Shown piece after piece: positions 32,267 through 42,640 of a DNA stretch of 63,085 nt. Each line of letters starts with the position of its first letter. Within the stretch, counting starts at the first letter, position 1. The notes beneath the pieces were generated by a model, which ran no database searches, was not told the origin of the DNA, and saw nothing but the letters and a program-made list of their open reading frames with translations. Origin of the DNA: Fibrobacterota bacterium (GTDB taxonomy: Bacteria > Fibrobacterota > Fibrobacteria > UBA11236); assembly GCA_019509785.1 (NCBI GenBank), contig JAEKLQ010000057.1, positions 1-63,085 on the forward strand, written 5' to 3'. Both the position numbers and the translations under genes were made by a program.

Positions 32267-34585
32267 ATGAAGAAATGCCTGTTACCTCCCCAGGAACTGC
32301 GACTCCTGGAAAACCTGGAAAGCCACGATCCCTTCTCGTGCCTGGGCTACCATCACGTGGTGGTGAACCGGCAGACTTCGGGAATCCTGCGGGTGTTCAA
32401 CCCGCGGTTCAAGAAGGTCGAGATCGTGTGGGAGGACGGCGGAGCGCAGGGAGATGTACCGCAAAGCAATTCATTGCCCGGGGACGGCGCGCGCATCGTC
32501 ACGGCCGAGTGCGAGTACGCATCCGGCACGGGGCTTTTCGAATGCCTGCTTCCCAACCACTTGGAGTTTTTCCCCTACCGGATCCGGGCGACCTCCCATT
32601 CCGGCGAAGTGATCGAATACGAGGATCCGTACGCGATCCTGCCCGTGCTTTCCGACTACGACATGTTCCTGATCGGCAAGGGAACGCATTACCAGATTTG
32701 GAAGAAGCTGGGCGCGAACCAGGTGCGCCATCACGGCCAGGACGGGGTGCACTTCGCGGTATGGGCGCCCAACGCCAAGGGCGTGGCGGTGATCGGGGAT
32801 TTCAACGGGTGGAACGGGCGCAGCCATATGCTGCGCAAGCTTTCCTTCTCGGGCATCTGGGAAATCTTCATTCCCGGCATGGCGCATGGATCGAACTACA
32901 AGTTCCTGGTGCATGGCGGCAACGGGGCCAAGGTGGAGAAGATGGACCCCTACGCGAAGGAGACCGAACTGCGTCCACGCACGGCGGCCATCATCGCCGA
33001 TCCTTCGCCTTACGCGTGGGGCGACGCGGCCTGGACCGCGCAGCGCGCGCATGCCAACCGGGACGATAGGCCGATTTCGATTTATGAGGTACATCTGGGA
33101 TCGTGGCAGAAGGCGCCGGGGCGCGAGTCCGGTTTCCTGACCTATGAGGAATTGGGCGAGCGCCTCATTCCCTACGCCAAGGGTATGGGCTATACGCATC
33201 TGGAACTGATGCCGGTGCAGGAGCATCCCCTGGACGAATCGTGGGGATACCAGGTGATCGGCTATTACTCCCCGACCAAACGCTTCGGATCGCCGGTGGG
33301 GCTGAAGCGCTTCATCGACAAATGCCATCAGGCCGGGCTGGGCGTGATCCTGGATTGGGTGCCGGCGCATTTCCCCTCGGACTTGCACGGCTTGGACATG
33401 TTCGACGGGACCTCATTGTACGCGCATGAGGATCCGCGCAAGGGCAGCCATCCGCAATGGGGCACGCGCATCTTCAATTACTCCCGGCACGAGGTGAGCA
33501 ATTTCCTGATCGCCAACGCGCTGTATTGGCTGGGCGAGTTCCACGCCGACGGGTTGCGGGTGGACGCGGTGGCATCCATGCTCTACCTCGACTACGCTCG
33601 CGAGCATGGGGCCTGGATCCCCAATCCGGACGGGAGCAATACCAACCATGAGGCGGTGGAGTTCCTGAAGCACATGAATTCCCTGGTGGCGCAACATCAT
33701 CCCCATTGCCTGATGATCGCCGAAGAGAGCTCCGCCTTCCCCGGCGTGACGCATCCCCTGGATCATGGCGGCCTGGGCTTCCATTACAAATGGAACCTGG
33801 GCTGGATGAACGATTTCCTCACCTACCTCTCCAAGGACCCGATCTACCGGCGTTACCATCAGGGCCTTTTGACCTTCGAGATGAGCTATGCCTTTTCGGA
33901 GCGCTTCACCCTTGTCCTTTCCCACGACGAGGTGGTGCACGGCAAGGGTTCGCTCCCGAACAAGATGCCGGGGGACGAATGGCAGAAGTTCGCCAACGTG
34001 CGCTCCGCGTTCACCTACCTGTTCGCCCACCCCGGGAAGAAGCTGCATTTCATGGGCCTGGAAATAGGGCAATGGTCGGAATGGAATCCCGGGGTTTCCC
34101 TCGATTGGCATCTCCTGCAAAACGAACGCCATAAGGGCTTGCAGTCCCTGGTGCGGGACCTGAACGGCTTGTACCAAAGCGAGCCGGCCTTGCACGAGCT
34201 GGACAGTTCCTACGAGGGCTTCCAATGGGTGGACTTCCACGACCAGGACAACAACATCGTGTCCTTCTTGCGTAAGGGAAAGCACCGCGAGACCGGGGCC
34301 CCGGAGCTGATCCTATGCCTGTTCAATTTCAGCCCCATACCCAGGCACAATTACCGGCTAGGGGTTCCCTTGGACGGGAGTTATCTGGAAATCTTCAACA
34401 GCGACTCGCAGATCTACGGCGGCGGCAACCTGGGGAACCTGGGCGGCAAAAGGGCGGAGCGCATCCCCATGCATAACTTCCCCTTCTCTTTGCAGTTGAC
34501 AGCGCCCCCCATAGCGGCTTGTTTCTTCAAGTTCTCCGATGTGATATCCTCGGAGGCCGTAGCGCTTGGCGGTCAAAAGGGCTGA
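32267..34585 (+). CDS. glgB: 1,4-alpha-glucan branching enzyme
   Basis: The 772-residue enzyme has an N-terminal beta module (HDPFSCLGYHHV), a CBM48 domain (GVHFAVWAPNAKGVAVIGDFNGWNGR) and a GH13 barrel. The catalytic set is complete: nucleophile Asp433 in DGLRVDAVASM, acid/base Glu486 in IAEESSAFPGV and Asp554 in LSHDEVVHGKGSL. It makes the alpha-1,6 branch points of glycogen. It stands alone rather than in a glg operon, and the following gene is an unrelated lipoprotein. Length and domain order match the two-module N-terminal type. Confidence 0.97.
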   Translation: MKKCLLPPQELRLLENLESHDPFSCLGYHHVVVNRQTSGILRVFNPRFKKVEIVWEDGGAQGDVPQSNSLPGDGARIVTAECEYASGTGLFECLLPNHLEFFPYRIRATSHSGEVIEYEDPYAILPVLSDYDMFLIGKGTHYQIWKKLGANQVRHHGQDGVHFAVWAPNAKGVAVIGDFNGWNGRSHMLRKLSFSGIWEIFIPGMAHGSNYKFLVHGGNGAKVEKMDPYAKETELRPRTAAIIADPSPYAWGDAAWTAQRAHANRDDRPISIYEVHLGSWQKAPGRESGFLTYEELGERLIPYAKGMGYTHLELMPVQEHPLDESWGYQVIGYYSPTKRFGSPVGLKRFIDKCHQAGLGVILDWVPAHFPSDLHGLDMFDGTSLYAHEDPRKGSHPQWGTRIFNYSRHEVSNFLIANALYWLGEFHADGLRVDAVASMLYLDYAREHGAWIPNPDGSNTNHEAVEFLKHMNSLVAQHHPHCLMIAEESSAFPGVTHPLDHGGLGFHYKWNLGWMNDFLTYLSKDPIYRRYHQGLLTFEMSYAFSERFTLVLSHDEVVHGKGSLPNKMPGDEWQKFANVRSAFTYLFAHPGKKLHFMGLEIGQWSEWNPGVSLDWHLLQNERHKGLQSLVRDLNGLYQSEPALHELDSSYEGFQWVDFHDQDNNIVSFLRKGKHRETGAPELILCLFNFSPIPRHNYRLGVPLDGSYLEIFNSDSQIYGGGNLGNLGGKRAERIPMHNFPFSLQLTAPPIAACFFKFSDVISSEAVALGGQKG

Positions 34586-34654
34586 CGGGCGCTTCAAGGT
34601 GAAGCGGGCGCTTTGGAAAAGCGGGCGCCTTTCCCGGAAGCCGCGGAGGTCGAA

Positions 34655-35332
34655 GTGCCGCCTACTATTCCTAGCCAGGTCCGGACGAAAAGAAAGCCTG
34701 CCGGCCGCGCCATAGCCCTCGCCGCCGCGGCTACGATGCTGTCACTTATGGGCGGATGCGCCCTCCTGCAAGGGTTGCAGGATCGCCTGGGCGTGCTGGG
34801 GATGCGCTTCTCCCTCGAACGCGTGGACGTTTCCCATCTGGCCTATCCCACCAGCATACTGAGCGCCGCGGCCGGGGCCTTCTTCCCGGACCGCTCCTTG
34901 CTGGGGCAATTCGGCGTGGACATCGTCTGCGGGATCCGCGCCGCGAACAGCCAGGCCGGGCGGGCGGTTTTCGACGGGGCCTTGGGCCGTTTGCGCGTGC
35001 AAGACGTCTCGGCTTCGGCGCGCAGCGCCCAAGGGAATATCCCCGCGTTTTCCGTGGGGCCCAATTCGGATACCGTGATCAACGTGACGTTCCCCTTGCG
35101 ATTGGACAATCCCGTTTTCGCCAAGGCGGCCTGGAAGGCCATCGTGGCCGGGCAGGACGTGCCCTACCGCGTGGACGCGGACATGCGCTACCGCATCCCC
35201 GGGGCCGCGGCCTTAGGGTTGCCCGATACGCTGCGGACGGTGACGCTGAACGTGGATAAGGGGAACGTGAACGCGAAAGCGAGCGGCAACCTTATCGACC
35301 GTATCCTGGCGGTGATCGATAAGGTGCTTTAG
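34655..35332 (+). CDS. Lipoprotein of unknown function, LEA14/WHy-like
   Basis: The GTG at 34655 follows GGAGGTCGAA, a strong ribosome site that decides the start; the longer frame from TTG 34613 lacks one. The 225-residue product has a lipoprotein signal ending LMGGC, then one soluble domain. Its middle and end (DTVINVTFPLRLDNPVF, YRVDADMRYRIPG, TVTLNVDKGNVN) resemble the beta sandwich of LEA14/WHy proteins. Such domains bind surfaces or stabilise proteins, but the assignment is tentative. It converges on the AsmA gene. Confidence 0.68.
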   Translation: MPPTIPSQVRTKRKPAGRAIALAAAATMLSLMGGCALLQGLQDRLGVLGMRFSLERVDVSHLAYPTSILSAAAGAFFPDRSLLGQFGVDIVCGIRAANSQAGRAVFDGALGRLRVQDVSASARSAQGNIPAFSVGPNSDTVINVTFPLRLDNPVFAKAAWKAIVAGQDVPYRVDADMRYRIPGAAALGLPDTLRTVTLNVDKGNVNAKASGNLIDRILAVIDKVL

Positions 35333-35371
35333 GCGGAAAGGGCCTTGAGGAGCCTGGAGGGAATCGGGCGG

Positions 35372-38110
35372 TTAGAAGCCCAGCCCTTTCAGGGCTTTCT
35401 TCCCTTGTTGCTTGGCCTGATCGGTGGCCTTCTTCTTCTGCTCTTCGGCGGCGGCGGCGGCCTTTTTCTTTTCCGCGTCCGCGGCGGCTTGCACCTGGGC
35501 TTTGGCCGAATCCGCCTTGACCTTGGCTTGGCCTTCGAACTTGGCCTTCTCTGCGTTGGCCTGGGCCTTCAATTCGTCCTTCTTCTTTTGCAGGGCATCG
35601 TTGAGGGCGTTCTTGGCCCCTCCGGAAGCTTCCGATACCATGCGCTTGCTGTCGACGGCGAAGGTGGGCTTGGCCAGGGTGCCCCCGACCAGGAAGTAGA
35701 CGATAGCCCGCCCGGCCTTATCCATGGGGACCAGGCTGGCGCCCGAGAGCGCGGAGGCCCCCGGGAGCTTGGATAATTCGGAAGTGAGGGCGCTGCTCGC
35801 CCCCGCCAGCGCGCCGCTGGCTCCCGGGGGCAGATGCGATTCCAGATTCAGGTTCAAGGTATTGTCGAAACCGATGGCGCCCGCGGCCAGCACCGCGCCC
35901 ACCACGGATTCGGAAATGTTCGCATCCTTCACCAGCAGCTTGCCGTTGGAAGCCTCCAAATCAGATTTGAAGCTGGAAAAGGACAGGTCATGGAAGGCCA
36001 GGCTTTTGCTGTACTTGGACAAGGCGTCGGATAGCCCTTTGACGAAGCCGGATTCGACCAGCTTCCCGTCCGTCAAGGCGAAGGCGATTTTCCCCGTGAG
36101 GTTGTCCGACATCGCCTGAGGCAAGCCGTGGGTGGCGACGTCCATGTTGAGGGTGAGCTTGCCGAAGATGACGCTATCCGCATGCGCCAGGCTCTTCATG
36201 ATGCGGTTGTTGGCCGGCAGGCGATCGTTCAGGCGCGAGATGAAATCGTTGGCCTCCACATGGTTCACGTCCAGTTTGATGGCCACCTTGGCGTCCGAGG
36301 TATCCTTCAGATCGGCCCGCACGTTGGAAGTGAATCCCCCCGTATACAAGGCGCCTTTCATCGCGGTGGTCGCGATGCCGTTGGCCAGGCTGGTATGCGA
36401 GGAAAAGCCGGTCATGGCCAGGTTCATCAGTTGCGTCTTGGCCAGCTTCAGGTCTATATCCGCATCCAAATTGGGCAGCTTGGGATAAGCCGTCATGGGC
36501 GGCGTGGGCTTTTCCTCTTCCTTGGGTCCGCCCGGCAGAAGCTCGTCGAGATTGAGGAACTCCGAGGTGATCGCCAGCTTGGCTTTGGTGGTTTGGCCCT
36601 TCGCCATCTTGGGCATGACCATGGCCAGGTAATTGGCCACCGTGCCGTTCACGTTCAGGTCCGATTGCCCGATATGCACTTGCAGGGCCTCGCCGATCTG
36701 ATCGTTATCCACCTTCACCTGGCCCGACAGCTTGACCGGCGCGGGCAAGGGCTTTCCTTCCGCGGCCACGCCCTTCAGCTCGATGGTCCCATTGGCCTTG
36801 AGGTTCTGCGGCGCCTTGGGATCGAGAGGCCCGGAGGCCGCCAGCTTGGCCTGGATGAGGCCTTCCGCCTTGAGCGATTTGTCGGCCAGGGCCAGCTTTT
36901 CCAGCAAAGGCACCAGCTTGCCGAGGTCCAGTACGGCGTCGAGGTTGAAGGCCTTCAAGAGCGGAACGGGCTGGTGCCAGGCGGTGAGCAGGGCGTTCAT
37001 GTCGACCGGATTCCCGCCCATTGTGAAGGCGAACTTATCCAGCCGGATGCTGTCCCCTTCCACGTTCAGATCCATGTTCATGTTCTCGAGGCCCGCGGGC
37101 AGATCGCGATGCGACACGCCGCCGTCCCGGATGGTGAATTTCGCGGTGACATCGGGGATGGAGCCAGAGTCCAGGGTACCCTTGATGTGGGCTTCCAGAT
37201 CGGCCACTCCCTTGACGCTCAGCTTGGGGATGTCCGGCGAAAGGCTGGCGGGCACTTCCTTGAGTACCGAGGCCAGCTTGATGCCAGGAGCGGAAACGGA
37301 AAGATCCACCGCCGGGGGCTTGGTCATGAAATGCGTGGCCTCGCCCTTCACGGTCGCGCGGATGTCCTGGAAGCCCAGCTCCAGCGACTTGATTTGCACC
37401 CGCTCCCCGGGCAGGTTCAGATGGATATCGTGCCGCAGGGAGATGCGGATATCGCCTTTGCGCAGCCCCGAAGCGGAATCGCTCACCGAGATCTGCGCGA
37501 TTTCCAGCTTGCCGCGGGTCTTCACGTCCTCGAGGCGTTGATCGAGATCGAGCGAAACCTGTTGGTTGATCTTTTCCAGGATGATCTCGCGGCCGCTTTG
37601 CGCATCGCGATAGCGTACGCGGCCGTTCTCGATCACGAAGGACTTGAGGGCCACGGCGGCCGGGCTTTCCATGACCGCTTTGGCCGTGTCCTTTTTCTGA
37701 AGGGTATCCGATTTGCCCAACCCTTCCAGGTTGTTATGGCCGCGGGCGTCCACTTCGTAAAGGATCTCGGGCTCGACCAGCTTGATTTCGTTTACGACGG
37801 GGGCGAATCGCAGCAGGGAGAGGAAATCGATGGAGAGGGCCAACTCGCGCAGCTTGATGACCGGATCCTTGGAGAAGCCGGGGGCATTGGCCACGTTGAC
37901 TTCGGTGACCGAGAGCTTCAGGTTGGGGAAGACGCGGATGGATACGTCCTCCACGCTCACGTCGCGGTTCAGCGCCTCCGAGCCGTGCTTATGCACCAGT
38001 TCCTTGATCTTGGCCGGGGGGAAGGCGATCTTGATGGCGAAATACGCCGCCAAACTGAGGACGACCACCAGGACCAGGCCTGCGAGGATGATGCGTTTGA
38101 GGACCTTCAT
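35372..38110 (-). CDS. AsmA-family protein with C-terminal coiled coil
   Basis: The 912-residue protein starts MKVLKRIILAGLVLVVVLSLAAYF, an uncleaved inner-membrane anchor. The AsmA N-terminal domain follows (DVSVEDVSIRVFPNLKLSVTEVNVANAPGF), then a long periplasmic beta-rich stretch and the AsmA_2 region (LTGKIAFALTDGKLVESGFVKGL, then SSFKSDLEASNGKLLVKDANI). AsmA/TamB-type proteins are thought to bridge the periplasm and move phospholipids to the outer membrane. The last ~90 residues are a Lys/Ala/Glu/Gln-rich coiled coil, unusual for the family. The mla operon elsewhere in the window serves a related job. Confidence 0.88.
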   Translation of the reverse strand: MKVLKRIILAGLVLVVVLSLAAYFAIKIAFPPAKIKELVHKHGSEALNRDVSVEDVSIRVFPNLKLSVTEVNVANAPGFSKDPVIKLRELALSIDFLSLLRFAPVVNEIKLVEPEILYEVDARGHNNLEGLGKSDTLQKKDTAKAVMESPAAVALKSFVIENGRVRYRDAQSGREIILEKINQQVSLDLDQRLEDVKTRGKLEIAQISVSDSASGLRKGDIRISLRHDIHLNLPGERVQIKSLELGFQDIRATVKGEATHFMTKPPAVDLSVSAPGIKLASVLKEVPASLSPDIPKLSVKGVADLEAHIKGTLDSGSIPDVTAKFTIRDGGVSHRDLPAGLENMNMDLNVEGDSIRLDKFAFTMGGNPVDMNALLTAWHQPVPLLKAFNLDAVLDLGKLVPLLEKLALADKSLKAEGLIQAKLAASGPLDPKAPQNLKANGTIELKGVAAEGKPLPAPVKLSGQVKVDNDQIGEALQVHIGQSDLNVNGTVANYLAMVMPKMAKGQTTKAKLAITSEFLNLDELLPGGPKEEEKPTPPMTAYPKLPNLDADIDLKLAKTQLMNLAMTGFSSHTSLANGIATTAMKGALYTGGFTSNVRADLKDTSDAKVAIKLDVNHVEANDFISRLNDRLPANNRIMKSLAHADSVIFGKLTLNMDVATHGLPQAMSDNLTGKIAFALTDGKLVESGFVKGLSDALSKYSKSLAFHDLSFSSFKSDLEASNGKLLVKDANISESVVGAVLAAGAIGFDNTLNLNLESHLPPGASGALAGASSALTSELSKLPGASALSGASLVPMDKAGRAIVYFLVGGTLAKPTFAVDSKRMVSEASGGAKNALNDALQKKKDELKAQANAEKAKFEGQAKVKADSAKAQVQAAADAEKKKAAAAAEEQKKKATDQAKQQGKKALKGLGF

Positions 38111-38169
38111 GCCTGGGCTCCTGGTAGGTGGGATTCAACGGCAAATCTAGCTTTATCCGCCCTGAAATG

Positions 38170-38197
38170 AAAAAACGCCGCCCTTGCGGGGCGGCGT
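38170..38197 (-). terminator. Rho-independent terminator of the 38222-38833 lipoprotein gene
   Basis: On the minus strand ACGCCGCCC pairs with GGGCGGCGT around a 5-nt loop, and a T-run follows. It is 24 nt after the stop codon. It separates the lipoprotein gene from the asmA gene downstream. Confidence 0.9.
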
Positions 38198-38221
38198 CTC
38201 GCATCGATCGGAGAGGGATGC

Positions 38222-38833
38222 TTAGATGGTATTGACTTGCAGCAGGACCGAGCCGGCAGCGGCCTTATCCGTTCCGGTGATCGAAGACATCGTTACCAGG
38301 GCCAACTTGCCGCCGGTCGACATCACCAGGAACATGTCGCCCTGGGCCACGGTGGAACCGTGGATCTTGGTTCCGGCGGTGAAAGCCGCCTTGGCCGCTT
38401 CCTGATCGGCGGGCTTGGTGGTCACCTTGACCATGTCCACGTCCTGGATCTTGGTCACATCGTAGCTGTTGGTCAGGTTGATGTTGTTGGCGACGCCCGA
38501 GGCCCGCGCCATGACGGCGTCTTCCAAATGGAACGCTCCGCCGTAGAACAGGAATACGAGGTCGATCGTCGACTGGGCGGCGTTCGCCTGGGCCGAGGTC
38601 AAGGCGGTGCCCGCATCGATATCGATGGCGGAACCGTAAGTCGCATGACCCTGGGCGCCAATGGTCACGGAGGTGCCCGTGGGAAGCGCGGTGTGATGCG
38701 AGGTATCGGTCTTGGTGGTATCCTTGTTGTCATTGGTCAAGCAGCCGGTGACCGACAGCGAACTCGCCAGCATCATCGCACCGACGAACATGCCGCCAAG
38801 CGTAACCTTCTTCACATTTGCCCAAAACTTCAT
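38222..38833 (-). CDS. Lipoprotein of unknown function
   Basis: The ATG at 38833 has AAGGAG upstream and begins MKFWANVKKVTLGGMF; the signal peptide ends SVTGC. The 203-residue product has a Thr/Asp/Lys-rich linker and then a compact domain (STIDLVFLFYGGAFHLEDAVMARA, then VKVTTKPADQEAAKAAFTAG, VLLQVNTI at the end). I do not recognise the family. It has an AT-rich upstream region of 145 nt and its own terminator, so it is a single-gene transcript that may be strongly expressed. Confidence 0.7.
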   Translation of the reverse strand: MKFWANVKKVTLGGMFVGAMMLASSLSVTGCLTNDNKDTTKTDTSHHTALPTGTSVTIGAQGHATYGSAIDIDAGTALTSAQANAAQSTIDLVFLFYGGAFHLEDAVMARASGVANNINLTNSYDVTKIQDVDMVKVTTKPADQEAAKAAFTAGTKIHGSTVAQGDMFLVMSTGGKLALVTMSSITGTDKAAAGSVLLQVNTI

Positions 38834-38978
38834 GCATTGCTCCTTAAGTTGTCCGGTGGATTGCGGATCAACCGGCATAGTATCGCAAAATTAAATAAGA
38901 ATTCCAGGAGTAGCTAATAAAATCTGACTGAATAAGACTAATTCTTAGTTACCAAACGGGTGGTTTGGGTGGATTCGC

Positions 38979-40982
<2,004 letters not shown>

Positions 40983-40989
40983 GGGTATC

Positions 40990-40995
40990 AATATA
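40990..40995 (-). promoter_or_regulatory. -10 box for uvrB (leaderless)
   Basis: TATATT on the minus strand ends 7 nt before the uvrB ATG, with no Shine-Dalgarno between. The transcript would begin at or beside the start codon. A clear -35 box at 17 nt was not found. Confidence 0.42.
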
Positions 40996-41144
40996 CGTTT
41001 CGGGTCCGCCGGGAAATGTCAGCAGGGCGCGTCGGGCCGGGGGCGGGGCTTTCTTTTCGCGCGCTGGATTGGGGCGACCGCAGGTTGTGCGGTCCGCGGG
41101 CGGGCCCGGACCGGGAGCGCGCCTTGGACTCGGCCCGGACGTCC

Positions 41145-41329
41145 CCGGGGCTCCGTGCCGCCTCGGATGCTCGCTCGGCGATAATTGGGTCTGTTCACGG
41201 GCTGGAGAAGGTTACGCCCGCGCAACCAAGGTATCGGTCTCTCGCCGGCTGGCGCGGGCTTTCGATTCCCTGGATCAGAATCCTTCTCCAGCCCGTGTGC
41301 GCTCGCAACTCGGCGGCCCGGAGCCCCGG
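41145..41329 (-). ncRNA. Structured repeat, copy 2 (putative ncRNA or hairpin element)
   Basis: On the minus strand P1 is 41329-41312 with 41162-41145 (17 of 18 bp). P2 is 41297-41282 with 41211-41196 (16 bp, perfect, CACGGGCTGGAGAAGG type). P3 is 41259-41253 with 41222-41216, and a GACC/GGTT stem lies inside. The core is almost identical to copy 1, whereas P2 has different bases that still pair. In P1 the copy 1 pairs GCT/AGC become GCC/GGC. These compensated changes argue that structure is selected. Confidence 0.7.
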
Positions 41330-41491
41330 GGCCGCCCTCTCCGTGGCCGGGCGCGATCCCGGCCCGGACCCGACCGCTCTTCGCGGCCTGAGGCGTGCCG
41401 GGGATCCGATCGGGATCGTTCTTCCTCCCCGCGGAAAGTTGCTGGCGCAGATGACCGGACATCGATGGGGGGCGGAGCTGGCCGGGACGGG

Positions 41492-41669
41492 GGGTCCGGC
41501 GCGGCGAGTTAAAGCGGAAGATGGTCAGGGGAAGCGCGCTGGACTAAGGGAATTGCTGGCCCGCGGCAGCCGGCGAGAGACCGGCAGATTGGTTCCGCGG
41601 GCGTCCCCTTCCCCTGGCCATCAGGCGATTCGGAGCACCGGCTAGCTTTAGTCGAGCCTCGCCGGACCC
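41492..41669 (+). ncRNA. Structured repeat, copy 3 (diverged)
   Basis: P1 is GGGTCCGGCG 41492-41501 with CGCCGGACCC 41660-41669. P2 is 41520-41534 with 41608-41622 (15 bp with one G-T). P3 is GCCCGCGG 41559-41566 with CCGCGGGC 41595-41602. P4 is GACC 41579-41582 with GGTT 41591-41594. The core CAGCCGGCGAGAGACC matches copy 2, while P1 and P2 have unrelated bases but stay paired. It is the most diverged of the three. Confidence 0.66.
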
Positions 41670-41698
41670 ACCGGCACGGCCAGACCCACCTCAAATGT

Positions 41699-42418
41699 TC
41701 AGGGAATCTGCGCCAGCAACCGAGTCGCGTCGAAGGACTCGCGGCTCTCGGGATAGGCCTTCACCAGCTTTTGCGCGGTGGCCTTTTCCTTTTCGGTATT
41801 CTTCAGTTCGCGGTAGCAGAGAGTCAGCTTCCACAAGGCGTTGGGCACCGAGGGCGCCAAATCGACTTTCTCGTGGCCGGCCACCTTCTCTTCGGGATTC
41901 CCGGTCCGCTTGCCGAATTGGGAGACCAGCTTCTCGAGGGTCTCCGTGGCCAGGGCGTAATTCTTGTTTTGGATGTAGCAGGAAGCCAGGCCGTGCAAAG
42001 CGCCGGAGGAAACCAGGGGCTGATCCGTATTGCCGCCATCGATTTGCGAGAAGGACTTGATGGCGTCATCGTACTTGGCTTTGGCGTATTGGACCTGGCC
42101 CAGCATCAGATTGGCCTTGTCCTGAACCAAGCGCGAGTGGCTGGCTTTCACGAAGGCGTTGAGGAAGCTTTCCGTCGAATCGTACTTGTCCTCGCTGAAG
42201 TAAATGTAGGCCTTACCCAGCTCCTTGTTTTCTTTCGCTTGGGATTGCAGGCGATCGCCGTTCCACCATACCCCGACGGCGATGACGACCGCGATGGCCA
42301 AGAGGAGGTAGGAGGTTTGCTTGCCGAAGCGGGGCCAGAAAACGTCGAGGAACCATTCGACCAAACCGGCTTCCTTATCCGGTGCCTTGGCTGCCTGGTC
42401 TTGCTTGAAAAGGTTCAT
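41699..42418 (-). CDS. Membrane-anchored TPR protein (YfgM/Tol-Pal-like tetratricopeptide)
   Basis: The ATG at 42418 (MNLFKQDQAAKAPDKEAG) has GAGG upstream; the frame stays open further upstream but overlaps the divergent phosphatase gene there. The 239-residue product has one membrane helix (about residues 37-54, SYLLLAIAVVIAVGVWW). A periplasmic TPR domain follows, with units such as AYIYFSEDKYDSTESFLNAF, YAKAKYDDAIKSFSQI and ASCYIQNKNYALATETLEKL. This matches YfgM-type ancillary chaperones of the Sec translocon in layout only; other TPR scaffolds look alike. Confidence 0.75.
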   Translation of the reverse strand: MNLFKQDQAAKAPDKEAGLVEWFLDVFWPRFGKQTSYLLLAIAVVIAVGVWWNGDRLQSQAKENKELGKAYIYFSEDKYDSTESFLNAFVKASHSRLVQDKANLMLGQVQYAKAKYDDAIKSFSQIDGGNTDQPLVSSGALHGLASCYIQNKNYALATETLEKLVSQFGKRTGNPEEKVAGHEKVDLAPSVPNALWKLTLCYRELKNTEKEKATAQKLVKAYPESRESFDATRLLAQIP

Positions 42419-42640
42419 TCCATCCTCATGTCGACGCTGTGGCGGGGACCGTAGCCCCTTCGAAAAACGGCCCCGAAAGCTAGCTATCCCCCCCTGCCCG
42501 GTCAACCGTCCGCCAGATATCCTCGCGATCCCTGGAACGCAAACGGCACGATCCGGGCGGCAAGCGGTTCGGGTATCGAAGGACCTTCGGGTGCCGGTGT
42601 GGTATAATCGGCTTGGCCGAAACCGAAAGGGCCAACCGAC

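Larger units (their letters stand above)
40983..41698. other. Gene-free region with two structured repeats
   Basis: This 716-nt gap between the uvrB start and the 3' end of the TPR gene has no convincing protein frame. It holds two copies of the structured repeat in opposite orientation, with their 5' sides facing each other 162 nt apart. The rest is GC-rich sequence in which I see nothing further. Confidence 0.7.

Noticed and set aside
36128-38170. 680-codon plus-strand frame opposite asmA
   Set aside because: Composition is antisense-like (His, Gln, Gly and Leu rich) with no recognisable domain, whereas the minus strand encodes a clear AsmA protein.
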